A stretch of DNA of 64,000 bases from Volutella citrinella (taxonomy: Eukaryota; Ascomycota; Sordariomycetes; Hypocreales; Nectriaceae), in assembly GCA_034401135.1 (NCBI GenBank), contig JAWZSP010000005.1, positions 1,860,001 to 1,924,000 on the forward strand, given 5' to 3'. Both the position numbers and the translations under genes were made by a program. The notes below the pieces were generated by a model. The model was not told the origin of the DNA. It did not search any database and saw only the letters and a list, made by a program, of their open reading frames with translations. Shown here one piece after another: positions 12,893 through 25,283 of the stretch (the first letter of the stretch is position 1; every line of letters starts with the position of its first letter).

Positions 12893-12904
12893 TCAGAGTG
12901 TCAT
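12893..12904 (-). promoter_or_regulatory. Three-codon upstream ORF (MTL) before reg1
   Basis: ATG ACA CTC TGA lies 73 nt before the reg1 start on the coding strand, inside a CT-rich stretch that looks like a 5' leader. It acts as a uORF only if transcription starts upstream of it and no leader intron removes it, neither of which is shown here. Confidence 0.35.
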
Positions 12905-15900
12905 GGGTGATCGAGGTTGACGGTCGCGGATGTCGAGGGAGGAAAGAGAATAAAGGCGGTAGACAAAGGATTTGGACGTGGGCACAAATTGAGTAGTGAA
13001 GGGATTGCCGGGGGGGTGGGGGACCCGGGTTATAGGAGCACGACCGAGGGCAGGTGGACAGTTCGTTTGGGGCTAGTTCGTGAGGAGCAAGTGAGTGATG
13101 GGCCTGAACCCGGCCGAGGCGTGGTGGCGCTGGGGCGCTGGGGTGCGCTGGGGTGCGCTTGGGGCGTGCTGAGCGAGGGCGCCCAGGCGGTGACGAATTT
13201 CGTGGGGGAGCGTGTGTACAGGCCGAGACGGTGGGCACTGGGCACCTGGGGGTTTGCAGGTGGAGAACCGAACCGGCTTGGTGCTAGTAGGTCAGGCACT
13301 TGGGGCACAGTACGGAGTGGAGTGTGAGAGGCGGTTCTGCCTCCGTTTGATCTTGACAAGGGACCAAAAAAGAGAAGAGGGTGGGGGGGGCAGATATATA
13401 TTCGAGGGTACTGTGAGTGAGCGAATGGGGCGAGGGAGAAACGGAGGGAGGAAAGCGAGAGTGGGAGGAGGGAGATGGGAAGGGACCCTGCGAGAGAAGA
13501 GGGGAGAGATATACAGTTCGTGTCCCAGAGGCAGACGACAACAACAGAGAAAAGAAAGCTATGCGCGACTGTGCTCGCAATAGATAAGAGGAGACAATTA
13601 GCAAGGGGTGCAATGGCGTGCCGGCTTGTTTAAAGCAAGGCAGGGCGTGTGCGATGAAATCATGGAGGAAACGCCCACGACGCGGAGCGGGAGTGTGAGT
13701 GCCAGCCGGCAGAAGTAGTAGTGGCAGTAGCACTGTACCAGGCACCACCATCAGCAACAGGAACAGCCGACAGACGGGGTGGGTGTGTGGATTGCCATGG
13801 CGCGAGTATGAGTGAGAGTGTGTGAGGGATGATGGTCCGTCCACGAGTTTGCTGTCTCTGGCAGTCGTGAAGATAGATCGGCGCTTGTTTCTGACGGACA
13901 TGGAGGCTACCAATGCATGCAGTTGCAGGCTCGAGTTGCTGGACGAGTTTCTGCCTGGCCATTGACCGAGCTGCGAGTAGTCGTATATTTCGTCCGTCCG
14001 ACATCATCGTGCTCAGTACAGTACAGTACGGCCATACGGAGTACTACGCCTATGGAGCATCCAAAGATAGAACTGCTGGAGTCTGGCAGCGTCTAGACTT
14101 TGCCCAGCATACCAAAGCCAATGCGGCCAGCCTAATTAATTATTCGACAACAACGGGATATCCGCCCGCGGAGCACGGTTACACAGGGCAAGAGGGCGGC
14201 TGCCAGCGTTGGATGGATGGTTACTGCTCAGACATCCACAGAAGCAATGCAATCCAGTCCCGAAAAGCCAAGGGCCCCGGCCTGGTCAGACCCGTGCCAC
14301 CCGATGGCCAGTCGCTCGGCCGCCAGGGAGTCGACGAATTTAGGAGCCGCGACCTCGCCGGGGTAAGCTAAGGGAGTAGCAGCGGCAAGTGAGACCTAGA
14401 GGGAGGGTCAAGTTGGAGAGGAGAGGAGAGAGATGAGGCGCGGGTTGCATGTATCAACCGGTCCCCCTTCACTTTGCACCGGTGAGAGGTCAAGGTGTCA
14501 AGTCCCGGGCGCCGGTATTTGGCTGCGCACAGTAGCGCCTCCAGGGCGAGCGTATCGTGTCCGTGGACGCTCGCACAGGGCGTGGGTCGTGGGATGGAAT
14601 GGAGTTGGAGATGGCTGCTGGCCCTTCTGCAGTGCGGCAGTCTGTTTTCTGTGGCATGAGGAGATGGTGGAGTGGGGAGGCGGCCACGGTACCGGCCGTA
14701 TAACAGCGTCGGCCACCGAGGCGAAGGTATCTAGGAGTTGCGAGAAAAGGCATGGGATGGCGAGATGGGTGCGGCGCAGGGAATCGCGAGAGGGGGTGGC
14801 TGGCCGCTACAACTATCCGGGCAGCCTCTCTCCATAAGGTCGTCCTCAATTCTCGACCAGTCCCCCCTGCGGCGGCCGACATTGAAGCGAATGAGTGAAT
14901 ATGGACAATTCGAGCTGCAGTCTGTAAGTAGGCCAGGCCGTCGGCGACCCCACGACTGTCGTAGTCGGTTCGGAGGGAGCAAGCAGTGGCCACAGCAGAT
15001 TTGGCAGCAGAGCATCCAACTATAGAACACAATGTCCCAGAACACCTTCCTGTCATCGACAACTGGTACCTCTGCGAGATACCAGGCCCTGTCGATGCAG
15101 GCTTAGCGCTGCAGCCCGTACTCTCCACACCCTGGAAAAGCCCCCCATGGATGTGGGTGGGGAGCAGAGGCAGGTGTAGGTTTCTGGCGGGAGGACGTGG
15201 AGGGGCGTGGGGCGTGGGGCGTGTCTGAGTGCGTGCGTGGGTAGTGGACGTGGGTTGGTGGCCCAGAAGGGTGCTGGGCATCGAGGGAATTGTGTCGCGA
15301 TATCACAGGCAGATTGTGTTTGGCCGGCACACTCTCTGGTCAGAGTCAATCAGTCGCCTGTCGGTTAAGTGGTATAATTAATGAAACACAGCCATCGACA
15401 TGGCGGATGCGCGCGCAAACCTCCCGTTGTGTAAGTGCGAGGCATGCAGGCATCTTTGAGCGTCGCATCCAGTTTGGAACAGGGCTAAGGAAGCAACAAT
15501 GCAAGCAGCCAGGTGGTCGAGACGGCTATCAAACGCCATTCCTTCCATTGGGTGCAGCAACTGGACGCCCGCTCTCCGCCACAGAGCGACAAACGTGTCG
15601 AGCGAGGCGTCTCCGTGGATCCATGGCTCCATGCGTCCTGAGTCTGTTGCGTCGTATCACTGGGCATTTTACTGCGCATCGCCTAGCACCGCACCGCATC
15701 GCACTGCATCGCATACGCGAAGGCAACTGCAAAGCAGCCACGCAGGACAAGGGCAGCACGTACTACGGCCCGCCAGCGCCCATCAAACTCGAAGCCAATG
15801 CCCAACTAGCGGCGCAATCAGGCGGCGCGAGCGAGCCTCTCCGCTTCCGCGGGCACCAGGCGAGCCCCATCCCGCCTCTCGTTCCCAAATCAAAATTGGC

Positions 15901-18900
15901 ATCCAGGTCGGAGCACGGAGCACGGAGGACCACTTGGCCCTTGGCATCGCAGCACATCATTGATCATTATTACGTGCGTCGCCCACGCTGAGAACAGCTC
16001 GGGCAAGCATGGCAAGCAAACCCCCCGAAGACTAAGTCTCCAGGACCCACCGCTGTTGGCACTCTCACCGAGCCTCTTCCGGGGGCGCCCCGAGTCTCCA
16101 GCGCCACTTGGTTGAAAAATTGCCGCGACGACGAACTGAGCTCCGTGCCCGAGCGCGCCCTGCCCCTCAAAAGTCACAACAATCTCCTGTTCCGTCTCAT
16201 GACTGGTGCCCAACGGGGATGCGAACGTCCCTTGTGGCCGATTTTTCTCATGAAGGGATCCGGGGCCAATCACGGCATCCGCGGACCACATCCACAACTC
16301 CATTACCCAGGGTTGAGGGCGAGCCAAGACCAGTTTACTAGCATCGGCACAGGAGAGGTTTCGACGAGGTCTCCTTCACTGGCGAGATGGGTCGACAGTC
16401 AACCTTGCTCCCAAGAAAGCGCCGATTTATCACTAAATAATTAAGCCGGTCAGTGTCCGGCAAAAAGAGGGGGGCGGAAGAGGCGAGAATTCGCCTCCCA
16501 GTACGGACTCTACCCGAACAGATGCCACCAGGTTCTCTCACGTAGCACAGGCCGTTTCCCCAGCAGTGCTCTCTCCTTCCAGAGCACGCGGTTTGTTATC
16601 TGAGCGCAGTGTTGGCAGGATGTAAACTTTTCTGGCCATTCTTCCGATATCCTCTTCGGCCAATGCTCAAGCAGCGTGCCAGTTTTTGGAATGTGCCCTG
16701 GTCGCGCCAATTTCAAGACATTTTATTAGTCGGGCCCAGCAGCACGGTGCAAGACATTGATGGATCGCGCACCAGCACACGGGGCTTGCGATTAGCTCCC
16801 CCGGCGCCAGTCCACTGGAAACGTTCCACGAGCCCAGGCCCCAGAGCTTCCGACATTGGCTAGGGGATGGGGGGCGACAGGGAAGAAAACCCTGCAAGTT
16901 CGCCATCCGCCCATAGGCCATGGCCTAGAGCTGCCTCCTCATTGCCACTGAGCGCTTCGAGCCTGCCCAGATGGGAAAATTGCGGACATATACTTCCAGA
17001 AGGTCCGGGGGGTGTTCGTGCCTTCCCTGCACAATGCTGAAACTGATGCTGGGTTAAGCTAAGCGAGCGGTTGCCAAAAGAAAGCGACGTCTTGAAAATT
17101 TTCGAAGCACGAGCAACATCCTCAAGACCCTCAAGGGGTGGGATTTCCAGCTCGCTAGGTTGCCTGGACACTCTCGGGCCCAGGCTTGACAATCCGCAGA
17201 TATCGGGTTCGCACGTCTGGCTCCATGGCTACTAGCACTTCAGGAGTCTCCGCCATTGTTTGCTATGTATACGACCATGTCAACCTAGCGGATAAACAAG
17301 GGTTGCAACCACGCCGGCTCCAATGCTTGACGCCAGGATGAGTCGGTTCGAAAGTCTAACCGGCACTCGCCCTAGCCAGCCATGACGGCCCGTTACCCTG
17401 CGACTAAATGCAACAAGCCATTGTCGAAATGCTTTATGGCTGCAGTGAGTATCAAACCATGTTCCGTGATCAATTCGAGGCCGGGAGTGCAGAATTGCTC
17501 TGTCTGCATTCGAGCAGCGCCCCTCAATGCATGTCTACCAGCTTCGTCTGAGGAGTTGAGATAGCGGAATCACACTTTGCCAGCGCACAAACACATGAAG
17601 GATCGAAGGCAATGGCCGACCTTTCTTGCCAACGGGCCTGGTGGTCAGGAAACCACGAAGAATTGCTACGACAGATCAGGTATCTACTTTTGATTCCACA
17701 ATCCTCGTCCAGTCGTCACCTGTACCTGAGTTAGCAAAGGTTGCATCCACCTCGACGGCCACAGCTGCCTCCCTAGGAATGCAGAGCCAGGACGTGAGGT
17801 GAAACGGACGGCAAGGCATCATGAGCGGGTGCTACCTTGGTGCAAGTGTCAGGCAAGAGTGGAGGCCGCGCGAAAAGACATCCCAGGCGTGAAGTTGCAA
17901 TGATGCACCAGTCAAAACTATCACCTTCGATGACCATTTCGTACCTGGCTTAGCTATGACGTTCAGCAGCTTGGGCCTTTCCGTCTTGGCAAAGGATCTT
18001 CGGACTATTGACAACATTCCACCGCAGTGCCTGCCATGGCCTTCCAAGGCATCGACTGATCCAGCAGGGGCCGACGCGGACGGTTGGCATCGCGGGCTTC
18101 TTAGTTGCGGGTGACAACGGGGAACTGGTTTAGGTTCCCTCCCTCAGGATGCACCTAGGCATAAGCCATGCGCCGATCCCCCGGGCATTTCCTACACATG
18201 GCCTGCCCATCACACCTGGGATTTCGATCCCGTGATCTGTCGGCATGTACAAGTCCTTCGGCAAGCAACCTGTGGCCTGATGCTCCCGGGGCCATCGTGG
18301 TCCACTGAAATCGCTCCCCCCGAAGATGTGGCGATTTACGGGTATGGAATGGAGACAGGCGCCTGCCTGTTACCTAAGAGCCGACAGGCTCGACACCAAG
18401 ATGGGTAATTGCGAACAAGTCAGCCAAGCCAGCCAGCTCATCACTTGGTAACTGGCCAATTCCAGCTCATGATTGGTGTCTGCTGCTAGTGCCTGGTGTC
18501 TACCTCTGTAGGCTCTAGCTCAGAAGTTGGAGGCACTGGCTAACACGGCCCCAGCCAACCCCAGAATTATGAAGCTCCCCAGACTGCACCCCCATGTTGT
18601 CTCAAGTGTCAAGCTCGTCCAGCCATGTCTCACTCCCCCCCGGCCGAAAGTGGTGATCCGAAGCAGGATCCGATCACCAATATGGGCTAGGGAATTACCT
18701 CGCAGCCCACAAGCTCTCAGATAGGGTTTGCAGCGGGCGTCGTCCGCGATTGAGGTCGGCCATTTCCCCTGTGCCGCGCTCGGCCGCTTTCCGATCACGT
18801 CGTCTGCCGGCGTCGTCTATCGAACGCATTCGTCCCAGGTCACCATCGCGCCACCCGGCTGGCCCAACCAGCCAGACCTCGTGGGCCAAGACGCACAAAC

Positions 18901-19243
18901 GCAACCAAATCAAGCATGGGCAGGGCAGATGCCGTGAAAACAGTGAAACATGCTGGAGACCTGGCTGGCCAATCCTCGCCAGTACGGCCCTGGTGGTGGA
19001 CGTCAAACAGGCGCGCGATTGGCCACGCGCCCAGTCTTTGTGTATGATGGAGCGGCTGGCAGGGCCTGGGAGGCCACTGTGACGCTCGGCAGCTAGCAAA
19101 ACGTACTGGACCTTACCAACGCAGTAACCACACCAACTGCAGCTTGTTCCGCAACGAGGATCACGCAGTATTTAGCCTCCCCGCCTTTGAAACCTGAGCC
19201 GGGGAGCTTGGATAGAGCAATCCTACGCAGCAGTTACGTACTC

Positions 19244-19261
19244 TACTACTGATCAGTAGTA
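19244..19261. repeat. 18-bp perfect palindrome
   Basis: TACTACTGATCAGTAGTA reads the same on both strands, centred on the BclI-type core TGATCA. It lies in gene-free sequence and could be a dimeric protein site or a short RNA hairpin. Confidence 0.6.
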
Positions 19262-20461
19262 CAAGACTGGAGACAGCTGGGCGAGGACGCATTGACTGAC
19301 TGGCTGACCGCTTGGCGCTTGGCCTGCAGTCATCGTGCCCAAGCTTAAGCTCGGACAACCGTTGCAGCTGGCGCCTATCAAAAGGGCGCCGCCTTTGGAT
19401 GAGATGGAATGATACGGGCACGTCTCCGTGAAGCTCGAGCTTTGATCAACCTGGCTAACTCCCTGTGCACTGCTGTGTCACGACAGCAGTTTGGGTTCCA
19501 AGAGGCCCCCGCCACAGCAGCCACTCCGCTGTTGGCTGAAGTCTCCCGATAATCCCCTCATACAAGATAATACATTGTGGCTCGAGACTTTCCGGGAGCC
19601 CAGATATCTAGAGTTCCGCTCTGACCCCTCTACGCCACTGCGATAACGTCAGATGGGTGTTACTGACAGGATGCTCCTCAGTCGTCATGCTGGGATGCTA
19701 TTACTCAACTCCCCACAATAAACAACCCCAATAGGTAGTAACAGTGGCGATGATTTTCTGTTTTCCCCATCGGTCCGTCTCAGAAGCTTCGAGCGCTGTC
19801 CGCCATCTAAAAAAAAACCGGCATTCGGCTCTTGTTTGGATCCTCGAGATAGGAAGTCAAGTGGCATCAACTAACCTCCAGCGATCGGGCCCTGATCTAC
19901 CCGTGGGTCTGCTCCACCGCCCGCCAGGCTAGATTCGTCATTACACCGTCAAAATGCATGCGGCTCATGGCGAGAGCCTTGGCGACAGTGTGAGCGATAT
20001 CCAGCCCCGATGTGTGGAACGATCCAGGCTCTCGATTAGTTTCTAATCGTTGGCCTTTCCTCGTCGCATTGATCAGCCAGGGACCCAATCCAGAACTCGG
20101 GTTGTTGTTCAACCCTCGATGGCTGACCAAGGTGATCAGATGATATATTCCGTTACAGTCCTCTTGAATCTCTTCCAACTCAAGGGAATGTTATACAAGC
20201 CTCCTGTCAGATTCCGGTCCCAGACAAGTGTATTTGTCACGCATTCTTGACAACAATTCTTCAATGAAACTTCCTATCAGTCGGATACAGGTTGGCAATC
20301 CTGTTACCTTCCAGCAAGACGCATCTTCTTCAAGTGAAGCCGCATGCAACCAACAAATGACTTGTCCACGCCATCCCATGCAGACCTGCTGCAATGGTAC
20401 CCTCCCTTGGCGTATTGCTCCTGGTCACTCCTCCCTTCACCGGTGTCCCGATCCTGTTGGT

Positions 20462-20493
20462 GTGCTGGGAGTTGCCAGTGCTGGGAGTTGCAT
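20462..20493. repeat. 16-bp tandem duplication
   Basis: GTGCTGGGAGTTGCC is repeated directly head to tail, differing only in the last base of the 16-bp unit. This is typical of local replication slippage. Confidence 0.7.
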
Positions 20494-22558
20494 CGTATCA
20501 TTCAAGAACTACCCTATCCTCTCATCTGGATAAGCTCGCCGGCGCCTCAACTACAAGCAAATGGGTGCCCTGCCCTCTTCCATACGTGAGGAGGTATTGC
20601 ACTGGTGGTGCCCGTTCATTGACGGCGGGTGATCTACACCATGTAGGTCAATACTGGCAGAAACTCGACAAGGGAGCAACCCGCATCCCCATGCCACCGG
20701 TACGGGTCGATGCATTCATTCCCCGGGGTGTCTCTCCCTCCCACAGTCCTACTCTACCTCGACCTCGCTTCGGGCCCTGCCTAGCCGGTTCGTTCATCGA
20801 TGATCAATTGAGTCCAGCCGCACACAGCATCCTGGCCAATCACTCTTGTCCACTTGTAGTTTGCGGTTCCCGTGACTATGGTTTTCATCACTACGACGAA
20901 GACTTATCGCGGAGAGTTGCTCCTCGGCCAGCGGGCTCATCTCGTCGGATTGCCCAATGTGGCAGCGCGCGTCAGACGGTATACTTTGCGAAGCACCATC
21001 ACAGCCGCAAGGCATGGATCTGTAGATGGCAGGGAGAGGCGCGTGGTCGTGGGCTTTATTACCCTGCTCATCGACGGCGGAGACCATTGCATGCCTTGTC
21101 CCAAGCATGTGAAAGTTGACGCTGCTCGCCTCGCTGTCGGGGGAAACGAGGAGAAAAATGAATGACATGACGGCGCGATCACGACATCGACAATCATCCA
21201 AAGACTCTGCTGGCTTAGCCTTTGTGATACGCCACAGGACAATTCTTCTTTTTCTTCAACGCGGTAGTCTTTATGTTTACTTTTACTGTTTAACCCGCAG
21301 GCGGGCGTACATGATGCACATCACATCAGCCTCATCTATCCACTTTCCCGTCGACAGATTGGAAGCTCCACCCACACGCGCGCTTCACCAGGATGGCTGC
21401 ACGCTGCCGCATTGCTTGGAGGACATGGACCTAGCGGGGTGTCCAATGCAGGTAGGTTGGTGGTATTTTGGACAACAGCCATGGTCCCTAATCATATATA
21501 ATGCGGCATCATATATCAGACGACATGACCTTCCTCCGGTCCACCATGAGATGAGCCTGAGGGGGAGGTTCGGGTTCCCGCAACGGGCCGTCCGCCGCCG
21601 TCAAGATTGACAGCAAGGAGGGACGGGCCCGGGGGGGGGGGAGGGAGGGGCAGGGGGGTCAAGTACATGAGGCTGTAGGCATTCGTCTAACCAGCCGTGT
21701 TGCAGAGCTATCCATTGACGTGAATCGAACCGAATCGTCTCGACTTGAGTCGACACAGCGGCCTTGGGTTCGGCGGCGGCGACGGGGTCGTTTGATAATT
21801 GCAAGCCGCCGAGCCTCTCGCCACTTCTTGTCGCCTGCTAATTATGGCGCGCCGAGCCCCCGGTCGGCGAGACACAGTTTGACTTCGCGCCGGTAATGAG
21901 TTTGCATACGGGGCCTTTCGCTTCGGGAATCAGCTGCATGCTGGGCTTGTTTCGCATGAGCGACTAGCCAGGCCATATTTGGCGCGTACGTAACTCTTAC
22001 TCCATGAGGCGCCCAATGCATGAGTGCGCAAGGCCTGGGCGGCCAGCTGTGGGCAGTTTTTTCCCCATGAGAGTTGTATCTCTTATGAAAACCCCATGTC
22101 GCCATCCGGACTCTGCGATGCCTCGGCGGACAAAGGGCCCTTGCTGCTTTTCGCAGCATGGGGTTTGCCCCGCTTGCCGTGGAACCGATGGCCACCTCTC
22201 CCCTACACGACAGGCGCCGCCACGAGGGGCTGTGCGACAACAAGAAGGCCTGGCTGGTCACACAGAGCTTATCAAGATGGGCGATGCAGAACAACGGACA
22301 CGGCGTGATAGGAACCTTTGGTGGTGGTCAAGTGGAGAGGAGCGGGCAAGGGGCGGACAGGTCGGATGGAGGATGCTGGGATGCAGCTCTCAAGATGATG
22401 AATATTCTCCTCATGGTCACACAATGGACAAGTAAGGTAAGGAGGCATGCGATTCAACAAAGGCGGAATGGATACACCGTCTGGGCTGTCAACGCTATCG
22501 AGAGTGGGATCCGCTGGTCGTCGAGGCCTCGATTCCCACTCGTCCCACTCATGGACAT

Positions 22559-22583
22559 TATCCGAGAGAAAGTCTCTCGGATA
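22559..22583. repeat. Perfect inverted repeat, 11-bp arms, 3-nt loop
   Basis: TATCCGAGAGA is followed after AAG by its exact reverse complement. On either strand it would fold to a tight hairpin. It lies about 100 bp upstream of the exon-like segment at 22690. Confidence 0.7.
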
Positions 22584-22689
22584 GTCGTCATTCGTCGTCA
22601 CAATGTAGTAGTCGCTCTGTTGTCTTTCGCACCTGCAAAGCCGGAGAGATAGATGGCCGAGGGAACTAACTAACTAACATGTCTACCAG

Positions 22690-22849
22690 CCACGCTCACA
22701 CCGAGACCCAACCCAAACCACACCAGGAACCCCCGACGACGAAAACGCCTCCGCTGCAGAATAACCAAGAGTTCCAGCCACTGCCCGGCGTCCGGGTGGT
22801 GGTTCCACAACAGCCGCGACCTGTCGAGATGCATGCTCCACCGGTGTAG
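22690..22849 (+). pseudogene. Orphan C-terminal exon-like segment, possible gene remnant
   Basis: A perfect 3' splice context (repeated CTAAC branch, then CTACCAG) precedes a 53-codon open frame that ends at TAG 22847. It reads SHAHTETQPKPH... and ends PRPVEMHAPPV. Pro/Gln/Glu-rich tails ending in PVEM or PVEL motifs are common on the cytosolic side of fungal single-pass membrane proteins of the WSC/Mid2 kind. No membrane segment or ectodomain exon could be found upstream; the only phase-compatible strong donor (GTAAGG at 22431) joins an unremarkable frame. It may be a remnant, a lineage-specific gene with small exons, or chance. Confidence 0.3.
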
Positions 22850-23650
22850 GTGATCCAACGGCGCTGCTGTGTGACTCCAGCAACAGATGGATTTACCGCT
22901 AGGGTGGAGGGGGCGTGTGCAGGGACGCGCAGGGCTCACCAGCTGCATACCTCCTCCTCCCGGTCCATCGTCCAGTTTCCTCGTTCGCTCCCCGATCAAG
23001 CTTCTCCCACAGCATCGGTCGCGACGACACCCTGCTGCCCTTCATCGACGAGGTGTGGCAGCCCTTAGAGCGAACCACAGGCCCACGCGTCGAAGAGGGG
23101 GGGGGACGGACAGGGGAGAGGCGCACTCAAAGCCTAAAGGGTACCTCGACCAGGGCCTTGATGTGTTCGTATCGTCGATCTCAAGGCATCCCGGTCCCCC
23201 GACTTGCGTTGACCGGCTGCATGCAGGGCGTCCTAGCCTTGCGCCTGGGTGGTAGCAGAGCTGTCCAGGGTTGGACTCGTCTGAGGCGCCCGGAGCAAGT
23301 GTGCTTGTCAAGTTGTTATCGCGTCTAACCGCTGTCATCATGTCGGGGCCAGACGTGGGGCTCGCGCGATAAGAGACTGCCTATGTAGCTACCAGGCCGG
23401 AAAGGTTGCAAGATGTGACCTAGTGGCTATATTTCCAAGTAGCATCGAGCGGATTTCCAAAGCAAGAGCAGCCAGGCCTGCCCACCTTTGGACCACCTTT
23501 TTATCGAGGAGTGCGCCGATGGTCCCCCTCCAGTACGTGGTGGCGGTTACACGGTTGCACCTCCAGTACACGTACGCAGCACCTCCGACCGCGCAGTCTG
23601 GAAATTCCCCTCCGGCCGCCCGCCGGTCCCGACCAATGCCGGGGCTGGAC

Positions 23651-25283
23651 CTAGGCTCTCGGCGCAAAGGCGACCTCGCGCGGTAGTCGGAACGAAGCAC
23701 AGAACATGCGCTTGGCAGGCGCGACGTCCCGGATGTCGTAGATAAGCACCTCGCCCTCATTCTCAGGGTCGCCGGGCTTGAGCAGCACGCCAATCTCCTT
23801 GTGGATGCGCTCGCAGATGTCGATGAGTGGCGTCTCGTCGTCTGCCTTGACCGAGAAGCAGTGCACATGGACCATGGGCAGCTGCGCCTTGGTGTGGGGG
23901 GCAAAGAGCTCCTCGTGGCCATGGTACACGCCGCGATAGTTGTGCAGGAACTCTATGGCCGATGCAGGAAGGTTCATGACGAAGTGCGAGATAACCGCTG
24001 GCACGGGAACTCGTGTAGGAGCGGGCGCGGGTGCTGTAGAGTTTCTTGGTTGCTTCGGCGGCGGGATGATAGCAACGTCGCCACGCTGGGAGGCTTCCAG
24101 GACTAGATCTGCCGCTCTGTGGATGAATGCATGCCCGTCCTCGTTGAAAGGCTTGACAAACTCGGTAACCTGGATTGAACATCAATACACATCGAACCCA
24201 TGATCACCACTACCCCAGCGCGGCGTGTTGCACGTACCTTGTTCTTGACAGCAGAAGATTGGAGATACTTGAAGCTCTCGGGATTCTTGTCATTTGCCCA
24301 CACAAAGACTCCCTTCTTGCCGGCAGGAACTGCAAACGGCCCGATGCCAGCCATGACGTCTGCCACAACCTGGCCCGGTTTGAAGATGCCGACAAGGCGC
24401 TTGTGCTCGGTGTCGAGCTTGCTGTTCCAGTAGACTTTTGAGTAGTCGAATCTGAATATGCAGTCGGCCTCGCGGACCTCGACGTTCAGGTCATCGGGGC
24501 CAGCAAGGACCTCGTAGGCAAAGGTCCGAAACTCGTTCTCAGAGCCTACATTGTCTATCTTGTTGATGACAGTCTTCAGGTGCGGGTTCTTGTCCAGGAG
24601 CACCTGCGCGATGAGCTCCTTGTATGGAAGATACTGTTCCCGGATGTTGAGATGGGCTAGTCGAGGGCATCAGCACATGGGGTCTCGCCTGCTGGTAGAT
24701 GCTCGGGGTTGGTTCAACATACCAACATGGCCAACCGAGTTGAAACCGCTCGGAATTTCGTCGTGGAGCTCTTCCGGCAAGACTGCCTTCATCACGTCGA
24801 CTTGTCAAGATTGATGTTAGTCAGCTTGTCCTCGTCCCATGGCGGAGAGCCAGTGCTTCTTACGGTAGGTCCAGATATCGTAGTCGATGGGAACCTCGTA
24901 GGGAACCACAGTTATGTCTCCGGCTAATGAAGCCTCTTGAAGTATCGGGCTCCAAGTCTCGGGTGCTACAGCCAAACAGGATTGAGTCAGCGCCCCCGGG
25001 ACATGATGAAAATTTGACATCTCAACTCACACGAGGGCTTGATCTGAGGCGAAAGAACTAGGCACCTCTTCCCTTCTGTCGCACGCGCCGGGTCCGGGTC
25101 GGGCATGACGGGGTTGAATCGGTCCAGGAATAGGATTTCATTCGTCTTCTCTAGCTCCTTGCGATACTTGGATAGGAGCCTGTTGTCGCGGACTGAAGCA
25201 GCCGCAGCATTGAGAGTCTTAGCAAAGACCGATCGATCCAGCGTCTTGGCCGCACGCGCGGCCGGAGCACGGAAGAGATTCAT
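23651..25283 (-). CDS. TRM5: tRNA (guanine-N1)-methyltransferase Trm5
   Basis: There are five exons: 25283-25031, 24965-24864, 24800-24723, 24656-24238 and 24169-23651. Introns are 63-68 nt and all junctions keep phase, giving 456 aa. The enzyme transfers methyl from SAM to G37 beside the anticodon, preventing frameshifts. The class I SAM fold is clear: motif [17 protein letters not shown] (about 240-256), then [11 protein letters not shown], and a substrate-pocket motif MNLPASA near 349 (the NPP-like motif of this family). The N-terminal region starts [18 protein letters not shown], basic and Ala-rich, so a share of the protein could reach mitochondria as known for yeast Trm5. It is divergent from the AlkB gene with a 550-bp shared promoter. 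Confidence 0.95.

Larger units (their letters stand above)
12821..23650. other. Gene-free region of about 10.8 kb
   Basis: No complete gene is supported here on either strand. The first ~750 bases are CT-rich on the reg1 coding strand and look like its leader and promoter. The longest open frame, 241 codons from 20394, has no recognisable motif. Present are an 18-bp palindrome at 19244, a 16-bp tandem duplication at 20462, an 11-bp hairpin at 22559 and a C-terminal exon-like segment at 22690. No transposase, reverse transcriptase, terminal repeat or strong AT-rich (RIP-like) shift is visible by eye. Confidence 0.6.

Noticed and set aside
13284..13913. 209-codon - strand frame upstream of reg1
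   Set aside because: Its composition (Leu, Ser, Pro, His) simply follows the CT-rich leader or promoter sequence. There is no motif, and it lies where the reg1 5' region is expected.
18210..18245. GGGATTTCGATCCC, resembling a tRNA T arm
   Set aside because: It folds as a simple tetraloop hairpin rather than a 5-bp stem with a 7-nt loop. No other tRNA parts are nearby.
18515..18580. Possible tRNA (TAGCTCAG followed by AGTTGG)
   Set aside because: Resembles a D arm, but no anticodon stem, T arm or acceptor stem can be paired around it.
20394..21119. 241-codon + strand frame starting MVPSLGVLLLV
   Set aside because: It is the longest frame in the gene desert, with a hydrophobic start, but there is no recognisable motif, no intron signals fitting it, and dense overlapping frames on the other strand.
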